A stretch of DNA of 64,000 nt from Sphingobium sp. (lineage in GTDB: Bacteria > Pseudomonadota > Alphaproteobacteria > Sphingomonadales > Sphingomonadaceae), in contig JAGIAZ010000013.1 in assembly GCA_017744605.1 (NCBI GenBank), positions 1-64,000 on the forward strand. The letters are read 5' to 3'. The notes under the pieces were generated by a model. The model was not told the origin of the DNA. It saw only the letters and a list, made by a program, of their open reading frames with translations, and made no database searches. Positions 63,994 to 64,000 of the stretch are shown here, piece by piece. The stretch's first letter is position 1; every line of letters starts with the position of its first letter. The position numbers and the translations under genes are program-made.

Positions 63994-64000
63994 GTATTGG
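63990..64000 (+). CDS. start of the next cluster gene (cut by window end)
   Basis: ATG at 63990 overlaps the GT4 stop as ATGA and reads Met-Ser-Ile before the window ends. The pattern matches the other couplings in this cluster, so a further gene is likely, but only three codons are visible. Confidence 0.4.

Overview
This is high-GC, gene-dense chromosomal DNA from an alphaproteobacterium, most likely a member of the Sphingomonadales. Evidence: split ATP synthase b'/b genes; a CcrM-type GANTC methyltransferase with GANTC sites in its own upstream region; LexA-like boxes of the alphaproteobacterial form GTTC-N7-GTTC; a PrsK/PrsR pair; and several families that are common in sphingomonads (DUF6152, DUF3501, PA0069-type radical SAM). 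Genus cannot be set from the sequence alone. No rRNA, tRNA, CRISPR array, transposase, integrase or phage gene was seen.

Layout. 1-7 kb: end of the atp operon, an NTF2-like protein, a three-gene exported-protein operon (DUF6152, a WEGDTLVVET protein, SMP-30), an exported methyltransferase and uvrC. 7-13 kb: a 1,100-residue protein joining a GH18-like domain, a NodB deacetylase and a GT2 synthase; secG; pyrG; a frameshifted TonB-like gene. 13.5-22.5 kb: hsp20, lolCD, a short-chain dehydrogenase, a Yip1-like protein, a DUF1232 protein and dnaE, which carries an in-frame palindromic insert. 22.8-27.4 kb: the most unusual stretch. A PA0069-type radical SAM gene is split by a 1,357-bp AT-richer segment between 12-bp direct repeats. 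The segment brings a second 5' half with its own LexA-like box and an unknown gene. YbjN-like and rmuC genes follow, rmuC with a third LexA-like box. 28-32.6 kb: an M20 amidohydrolase, a VOC protein and a rubrerythrin / Fe-S oxidoreductase / DUF3501 cluster. 33-38.6 kb: prsK-prsR and a HerA-like ATPase. 38.6-48.3 kb: AIM24 protein, GntR and HxlR regulators, methyltransferase, nitroreductase, peptide transporter, glmM, DUF1272 protein. 48.3-56.7 kb: repeat-rich DNA with an ABC ATPase remnant, thiD-rnhB, a Mn2+ riboswitch (yybP-ykoY) before a GDT1 exporter, ccrM, a HAD phosphatase between direct repeats, an orphan Imm53 gene, RidA and folP. 56.8-64 kb: a polysaccharide cluster (wecB, sugar transferase, GT2, methyltransferase, flippase, GT4) running off the window.

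The intergenic spaces are full of dispersed palindromic repeats of at least five kinds, many with nested arms that would fold into long hairpins. One lies inside dnaE, one seems to supply the ribosome-binding site of a glycosyltransferase, and one kind flanks the HAD gene as direct repeats. The genes that seem to work together are: the surface polysaccharide functions (tri-domain synthase, EPS cluster, PrsK/PrsR, glmM); DNA repair under likely SOS control (radical SAM, rmuC; uvrC is near but has no box that I saw); and metal or oxidant handling (rubrerythrin cluster, Mn riboswitch with GDT1).
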